Origin: Glutamicibacter arilaitensis Re117 | Lineage (GTDB): Bacteria; Actinomycetota; Actinomycetes; Actinomycetales; Micrococcaceae | DNA length: 64,000 nucleotides | Direction of reading: 5' to 3' | Assembly: GCF_000197735.1 (NCBI RefSeq) | Contig: NC_014550.1 | Coordinates: 2,170,001-2,234,000, forward strand | In this document: positions 59,796 through 64,000 of the stretch, one piece after another | How positions within the stretch are numbered: the stretch's first letter is position 1 | How the letters are laid out: each line of letters starts with the position of its first letter | Position numbers and translations under genes: made by a program | The notes under the pieces: generated by a model | What the model was told of the DNA's origin: nothing | The model's database searches: none | Seen by the model: the letters and a program-made list of their open reading frames with translations, nothing else

Positions 59796-59803
59796 ATGTA
59801 GTA

Positions 59804-60574
59804 CTAGCGAACTGGGTAACCAGCTTCTCGGATTGCGTGCTTGACCTTAGCGATCATGTCCTTTGGACCGAAGTGGAAAATCGATGCGGCCAAAACTGCA
59901 TCAGCTCCTGCTTCGATTGCTGGCGGGAAGTCTTCAGGCTTCCCTGCACCACCGGAAGCGATCAATGGAACTGAAACTTCGGCACGAACCGCACGGATCA
60001 TTTCCAGATCAAAACCATCCTTGGTGCCGTCAGCATCAATCGAGTTCAGCAGGATCTCGCCCACGCCTCGTTCAGCAGCTTCCTTGGCCCAAGCCACGGC
60101 GCACATACCAGTTCCAGTGCGTCCACCATGAGTAGTGACTTCGTAGCCTGAGGCGATCGAAGGATCACTCGTGCGACGGGCATCGAGCGACAACACGAGA
60201 ACCTGCGAGCCGAATCGCTGGGTAATCTCATTGATTACCTCCGGGCGATTCACTGCTGCGGTATTGATCGAGGCTTTATCTGCGCCGTTGCGCAGCAAGC
60301 GATCAACATCCTCAGCAGCTCGGACTCCGCCACCAACGGTTAGCGGGATGAAAACTTCCTCAGCGGTCTGGCGGACCACTTCATAGGTAGTTTCACGATC
60401 CGAGCTGGATGCGGTGACATCCAGGAAGGTCAGTTCGTCGGCGCCGGCGTCGTTGTAGCGACGTGCCAGCTCCACTGGGTCCCCGGCATCGCGAAGGCCC
60501 TCGAAGTTCACGCCCTTCACAACACGTCCGGCGTCTACGTCGAGACAAGGGATTACACGAATTGCAACGCTCAT
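59804..60574 (-). CDS. hisF: Imidazole glycerol phosphate synthase cyclase subunit
   Basis: A 256-residue TIM barrel that, with HisH, makes imidazole glycerol phosphate and AICAR. The catalytic aspartate is in [17 protein letters not shown] and the second is in [15 protein letters not shown]. Phosphate-binding loops are [11 protein letters not shown] and [11 protein letters not shown]. The start is 21 bases after the hisG stop codon, so it is cotranscribed with hisG. HisH and HisA are not in the window. Confidence 0.96.
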   Translation of the reverse strand: MSVAIRVIPCLDVDAGRVVKGVNFEGLRDAGDPVELARRYNDAGADELTFLDVTASSSDRETTYEVVRQTAEEVFIPLTVGGGVRAAEDVDRLLRNGADKASINTAAVNRPEVINEITQRFGSQVLVLSLDARRTSDPSIASGYEVTTHGGRTGTGMCAVAWAKEAAERGVGEILLNSIDADGTKDGFDLEMIRAVRAEVSVPLIASGGAGKPEDFPPAIEAGADAVLAASIFHFGPKDMIAKVKHAIREAGYPVR

Positions 60575-60595
60575 TAGCGAAAGATCCTTGTCTGA

Positions 60596-61444
60596 TTAGA
60601 TGCGGCAGGCGTGGATCTGGCTGACCAAGATGGCGCGAGCGCCAACTTCATACAGCTCATCCATGATGTTGTTGGTCTGGGACTTCTTGACCATCGCACG
60701 CACGGCAACCCAGTCCGAGTTGGCCAGGTCCGAGACGGTAGGCGATTCCAGACCCGGGGTCAGCTCGCAGGCCTGATCGGCCTGTTCGCGGCGTACGTCG
60801 TAGTCGAGCATGACGTACTGGCGGGCAACAAGCACGCCATTAAGGCGGCGAATAAGCACATCCAGTCCGGCAGGCTTGTGCCCGACGCGGCCGATCATGA
60901 CGGCTTCGGATTCCAGCAGCGGATCGCCGAAGATCTCCATGCCGGCAGCCTTGATAGTGTTTCCGGTTTCCACCACGTCGGCGATGGCATCGGCTACGCC
61001 CAGGCGGACCGAGGATTCGATGGCGCCGTCAAGGCGAACGATCGAAGCCTGGATTCCGGACTTTTCCAGGTAGTGGCGCAGCAGCACATCGTAGCTGGTA
61101 GCAATGCGCTTGCCGTTGAGCTGCTGTGCATCGTTGAAGGCACCGATTGGAGCAGCAAAGCGGAAAGTAGACTTTCCGATGCCCAGTGAGAGCTGCTCGT
61201 CCACAGCATCGTCGACATCTGCATCCAGGTACAGATCTCGGCCAGTGATGCCTACGTCCAGGATGCCGCGACCGACATAAACGGCGATATCGCGGGGACG
61301 CAGGTAGAAGAATTCAACTTGGTTGTCCTCGTCGACCAGGACCAGTTCGCGTGAATCGCGGCGCTGGAGGTAGCCGGCTTCCTTGAACATGGTGGAAGCG
61401 ATTTCGGAGAGGGCACCCTTGTTGGGTAGGGCTACGCGGAGCAT
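60596..61444 (-). CDS. hisG: ATP phosphoribosyltransferase, long form
   Basis: The first enzyme of histidine synthesis, joining ATP and PRPP. The 282-residue length with a C-terminal ACT-like regulatory domain (about the last 75 residues) is the long, HisZ-independent, histidine-inhibited form. Markers are LRVALPNKGALSE at the start, DVGITGRDLYL, and IADVVETGNTIKAAGME, the PRPP-binding loop. It lies between hisE (140 bases upstream) and hisF. Confidence 0.96.
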   Translation of the reverse strand: MLRVALPNKGALSEIASTMFKEAGYLQRRDSRELVLVDEDNQVEFFYLRPRDIAVYVGRGILDVGITGRDLYLDADVDDAVDEQLSLGIGKSTFRFAAPIGAFNDAQQLNGKRIATSYDVLLRHYLEKSGIQASIVRLDGAIESSVRLGVADAIADVVETGNTIKAAGMEIFGDPLLESEAVMIGRVGHKPAGLDVLIRRLNGVLVARQYVMLDYDVRREQADQACELTPGLESPTVSDLANSDWVAVRAMVKKSQTNNIMDELYEVGARAILVSQIHACRI

Positions 61445-61585
61445 TGTTGACTCATTTCGTCATGAATGGCGCTGCGGCGATTAGCCATAAACAAGCGCCA
61501 AGGATTATTTCATTGGCCGTTGTTTTGCCGCCGTGCGTTGACCGGGGCCTGATCGGTAAGTGATCAGGGCGCAGTCGCGCGACGG

Positions 61586-61849
61586 CTATAGATGCTTGTA
61601 AACGTCGGCCAAGGTCATACCCTTGGCGATCATGAGAACCTGCAGGTGGTACAGCAGCTGGGAGATTTCCTCCGCCGCGGCTTCATCGGTTTCGTACTCC
61701 GCAGCCATCCAAACTTCGGCGGCTTCCTCGACGATCTTCTTGCCGATGCCATGGACACCAGAGTCGAGTTCGACGACGGTACGTGAGCCTTCCGGGCGGG
61801 ATTGTGCCTTGAGCGATAGTTCGCTGAAGAGCTCGTCAAAAGTTTTCAC
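61586..61849 (-). CDS. hisE: Phosphoribosyl-ATP pyrophosphatase
   Basis: An 87-residue MazG-fold enzyme removing pyrophosphate from phosphoribosyl-ATP. The metal-binding helix motif is [14 protein letters not shown] and the second is [20 protein letters not shown]. The gap of 141 bases to hisG holds a small hairpin (61548-61568) but no obvious promoter, so hisE-hisG-hisF may be one unit. Confidence 0.95.
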   Translation of the reverse strand: MKTFDELFSELSLKAQSRPEGSRTVVELDSGVHGIGKKIVEEAAEVWMAAEYETDEAAAEEISQLLYHLQVLMIAKGMTLADVYKHL

Positions 61850-61890
61850 GGAACTAATCCTAGCTGTTTTCTTTATCGAGGCCGTATTCT

Positions 61891-61915
61891 GGTGGCCCTT
61901 TGTGACAGGGCCACC
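61891..61915 (-). terminator. Hairpin between ribH and hisE
   Basis: A perfect 9-bp stem (ggtggccct and its complement) with a 7-base loop lies 7 bases after the ribH stop codon, probably the end of the rib operon. It lacks a T tract. Confidence 0.6.
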
Positions 61916-61921
61916 CGAATG

Positions 61922-62413
61922 CTAGGACAGTGCCGCTACCGTCATGACGGCAGCGGAGTAGGCTTCATAGCCCTTGTCTTCGCTGGAGTTTTCCAAGCCA
62001 GCACGGTCCAGACCCTGTTCTTCATTATCGCAGGTGAGCACGCCGAAACCGATCGGGGTCTTGGTGTCCACACTCACATTGGTTAAGCCATTGGTCGCTG
62101 CCAGGCAGACGTAGTCGAAGTGCGGGGTGCCGCCGCGGATGACCACGCCCAGGGCAATGACTGCGTCGTAGCTCTCAGCCAGGGTTGATGCGGCGACCGG
62201 CAATTCGAAGGTGCCCGGGACTCGAATCAGGGTGGTGCGTGCTTCCAGCCCTGCGTCCTTGGCGGCGCGCTGGGCGCCGTCGATCAGCCCGTTCATGATC
62301 ACGTCATGCCAGCTGGCCGCCACAATGGCCACCTTGAGCTGGGAAAACTTCTCTTGTCCTGCCAGTGCCTTCAGCTGTTCGCTGACGTCGGTAGGTGCGC
62401 CGTGCTTGCTCAT
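61922..62413 (-). CDS. ribH: 6,7-dimethyl-8-ribityllumazine synthase
   Basis: A 163-residue enzyme that condenses ribulose-derived dihydroxybutanone phosphate with the pyrimidine intermediate of riboflavin synthesis; it forms icosahedral or pentameric assemblies. Markers are [28 protein letters not shown], and [14 protein letters not shown] with the catalytic histidine. It is the last gene of ribE-ribBA-ribH. The two substrates it uses are both made by the pathway the neighbouring ribBA serves. Confidence 0.95.
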   Translation of the reverse strand: MSKHGAPTDVSEQLKALAGQEKFSQLKVAIVAASWHDVIMNGLIDGAQRAAKDAGLEARTTLIRVPGTFELPVAASTLAESYDAVIALGVVIRGGTPHFDYVCLAATNGLTNVSVDTKTPIGFGVLTCDNEEQGLDRAGLENSSEDKGYEAYSAAVMTVAALS

Positions 62414-62449
62414 CTTGATGCTCCTTTTATTCTGCTAAGTTCTTGGGTA

Positions 62450-63706
62450 TTAGGCGCCGTGGTAGGCGTCGGCGCCTGGGTCGTTCTGCTCGTCCTGGGA
62501 AACTGGCAAGTCCAGATGGTGCCCGAAGCGCACCTGCTTGGTGCGCAGGTAGGCGGAGTTCTGCTCGCGCGGGGCAATTTGCAGGCCGATCAGCTCTGCC
62601 ACGTTGATCCCCGCCTTGGTGAGCTGCTCCTGCTTGTCCGGGTTATTGCTCAGCAACCGGATTTCGCTGATGCCCATGGACTTGAGAATTGCTGCCACGG
62701 CGAAGTATTCGCGCGCGTCGGCTGGGAAGCCCAGGTGCAGGTTGGCATCAAGGGTGTCCATGCCTGATTCCTGCAGCGCGTAGGCGCGCAGCTTGTTGGC
62801 CAGCCCGATCCCACGGCCTTCGTGCCCGCGGATGTAGATGATGTGCCCGCCTTCTTGGGCGATGGCCGCCATCGAAGCGTGCAGCTGCTCGCCGCAATCG
62901 CAGCGGTAGGAACCGAAGATGTCTCCGGTAAGGCACTCCGAATGGATGCGCACCAGATTGCCCGGCTCACTGCCGTCGGGGCCTGCATGGCTGAGCACCA
63001 CGTGCTCGTGGCCTTCTGCGGAGGCTGCACGGGCGGTGAAGTCCCCGAAGGCGGTAGGCAGCTGGATCGCGTCGGTCAGCTCGATCGCATCATTGATCCG
63101 GCGCCAGCGGGCCAGGTCGTCGATGGAGATCAGCGGCAGGTCATGCTCTGCGGCGAAGACCCGCAGGTCATCCAGGCGCATCATTTCACCGTCGTCCTTG
63201 GTGATTTCCCCGATCACGCCCACCGGTTCCAGTCCGGCAGCTTGGCACAGGTCAACGGCCGCTTCGGTATGCCCGCGGCGTTCGAGCACTCCCCCGGGCG
63301 CGGCACGCAGCGGGAAGATGTGGCCGGGGCGGGAGAGCTGAGCGGGCTGCGTCTGCGGGTCAGCCAGCAGGCGGCTGGTCAGCGCGCGGTCGGCAGCCGA
63401 GATGCCGGTGGTGATGCCCTCGGCGGCATCGCAGGTGATGGTGAAGGCGGTGCCTTTGGCATCCTGGTTGATGCCGACCATGGGTGCCAGGCGCAGCGCG
63501 TCAGCGCGTTCGGCGCCCAGCGGTACGCAGATGACTCCCGAGGTGTAGCGGATGGTGAAGGCCATCAGCTGTGCGGTGGCATGCTGGGCGGCGAAGATGA
63601 TGTCGCCTTCGTTCTCCCGGTCTTCGTCATCAACGACGACCACGGCACGACCTGCGACCAGCGCGGCCAGTGCTGTGGGGATGGTGTCCAAGGTTGAAGC
63701 CGCCAT
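62450..63706 (-). CDS. ribBA: Bifunctional 3,4-dihydroxy-2-butanone-4-phosphate synthase / GTP cyclohydrolase II
   Basis: A 418-residue fused enzyme for the two committed inputs to riboflavin. The N-terminal RibB half has VDDEDRENEGDIIFAA and RRGHTEAAVDLCQAAGL. The C-terminal RibA half has the zinc cysteines in ECLTGDIFGSYRCDCGEQL and the catalytic region GHEGRGIGLANKLRAYALQ, with LLSNNPDKQEQL near the end. The ATG at 63706 overlaps the ribE stop codon (TAATG), so translation is coupled; the open frame continues upstream inside ribE but is not the gene. Confidence 0.96.
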   Translation of the reverse strand: MAASTLDTIPTALAALVAGRAVVVVDDEDRENEGDIIFAAQHATAQLMAFTIRYTSGVICVPLGAERADALRLAPMVGINQDAKGTAFTITCDAAEGITTGISAADRALTSRLLADPQTQPAQLSRPGHIFPLRAAPGGVLERRGHTEAAVDLCQAAGLEPVGVIGEITKDDGEMMRLDDLRVFAAEHDLPLISIDDLARWRRINDAIELTDAIQLPTAFGDFTARAASAEGHEHVVLSHAGPDGSEPGNLVRIHSECLTGDIFGSYRCDCGEQLHASMAAIAQEGGHIIYIRGHEGRGIGLANKLRAYALQESGMDTLDANLHLGFPADAREYFAVAAILKSMGISEIRLLSNNPDKQEQLTKAGINVAELIGLQIAPREQNSAYLRTKQVRFGHHLDLPVSQDEQNDPGADAYHGA

Positions 63707-64000
63707 TAGCGCTGGCCTCCGAATTCGTTCAGGCGCGCCACGTATTTGGCGAGCACGTCGACCTCTATGTTGACCTTCTCTCCCACGGTGCGGGTGCCCA
63801 TGGTGGTTTCGGCAAGAGTGATCGGGATGATGCCCACCTCTACCCAGTGGTTGCCGGTGCTGGCGGCCGGAGAGACTGCTGTGATGGTCAGCGAGATGCC
63901 ATCGAGCGCAATGGAGCCTTTTTCTGCGGTCAGCGGCGCGTAGGCGTCGTCGATCGAGATGCGGAAGGTGGTCCATTGACCGTGGTCTTCGCGGGCCAGC
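63706..64000 (-). CDS. ribE: Riboflavin synthase alpha chain, 5' end outside window
   Basis: The last 97 codons of a lumazine-protein-fold riboflavin synthase, which dismutates lumazine to riboflavin. The visible part holds the second of the two repeated domains (EKGSIALDGISLTI, matching the family signature KGSIxxDGxSLT) and the tail VNIEVDVLAKYVARL. It heads the visible rib operon; any FMN riboswitch would lie to the right of the window. Confidence 0.93.
   Translation of the reverse strand, partial: LAREDHGQWTTFRISIDDAYAPLTAEKGSIALDGISLTITAVSPAASTGNHWVEVGIIPITLAETTMGTRTVGEKVNIEVDVLAKYVARLNEFGGQR

Noticed and set aside
63707..63976. N-terminal extension of ribBA inside ribE
   Set aside because: The extension is the out-of-frame reading of ribE, His- and Arg-rich, and the TAATG overlap marks the real start.

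Overview
The window comes from a high-GC Gram-positive bacterium, almost certainly a Micrococcaceae actinomycete of the Arthrobacter/Glutamicibacter type. This is inferred from gene content and order: uvrC-rapZ, a long hisG, a hisI-trpE-(Trp-associated membrane protein)-(HGxxPAAW)-trpC-trpB-trpA-lgt run, a gltB-gltD pair, an ANTAR regulator near pyk, and a DUF3516-type helicase. No database search was possible, so species-level placement is not claimed.

Region by region. 1-6,876: a leftward DNA-repair block of uvrA, a HAD phosphatase, a PlsC-like acyltransferase, uvrC and the 5' part of rapZ. 6,974-12,284: a GntR regulator, an MBL-fold hydrolase, a Tam-like methyltransferase, a Ski2-type DUF3516 helicase, a NUDIX hydrolase and a small membrane protein. 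12,300-14,632: a phosphotransferase gene split by an IS110-family element. 14,684-27,143: a YdjM-like membrane protein, GNAT, prolyl aminopeptidase, MarR, TerC behind a likely manganese riboswitch, uvrB, coaE, a YigZ-like protein, an RlmG-like rRNA methyltransferase, a DUF222/HNH protein and an unrecognised membrane protein. 27,302-39,811: rpsA, an Eis-like acetyltransferase, a Tat lipoprotein deacetylase, polA, a hotdog thioesterase, a RibD-like reductase, a Pit phosphate transporter, an ANTAR response regulator, tRNA-Leu(CAA) and pyk. 39,826-46,451: gltB-gltD with a clear promoter and a 0.5 kb leader or intergenic region. 46,481-53,616: lgt and the trp genes with hisI at the head. 53,751-59,751: an accessory segment. 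59,804-64,000: hisF, hisG, hisE, ribH, ribBA and the 3' part of ribE.

The most informative part is the accessory segment between hisI and hisF. A gene for a small membrane-anchored DUF6318-like protein is interrupted by an ISL3-family element with a perfect 8-bp target duplication, and that element is itself interrupted by an IS110-family element. Removing both, with one copy of the duplication, restores a 209-codon reading frame. Its product resembles the 211-residue lipoprotein encoded just downstream, which is translationally coupled to a secreted PKD-domain protein. The two IS110-family copies (here and at 13.2 kb) are divergent relatives with recombinases of identical length. Each carries a roughly 290-nt noncoding end upstream of the recombinase, with conserved blocks separated by variable ones, as expected for a bridge RNA. 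Comparing the two insertions defines the element ends to the dinucleotide.

Most of the rest is ordinary core chromosome. Strong terminator hairpins separate nearly all convergent or adjacent transcription units, so operon limits can be read with fair confidence.
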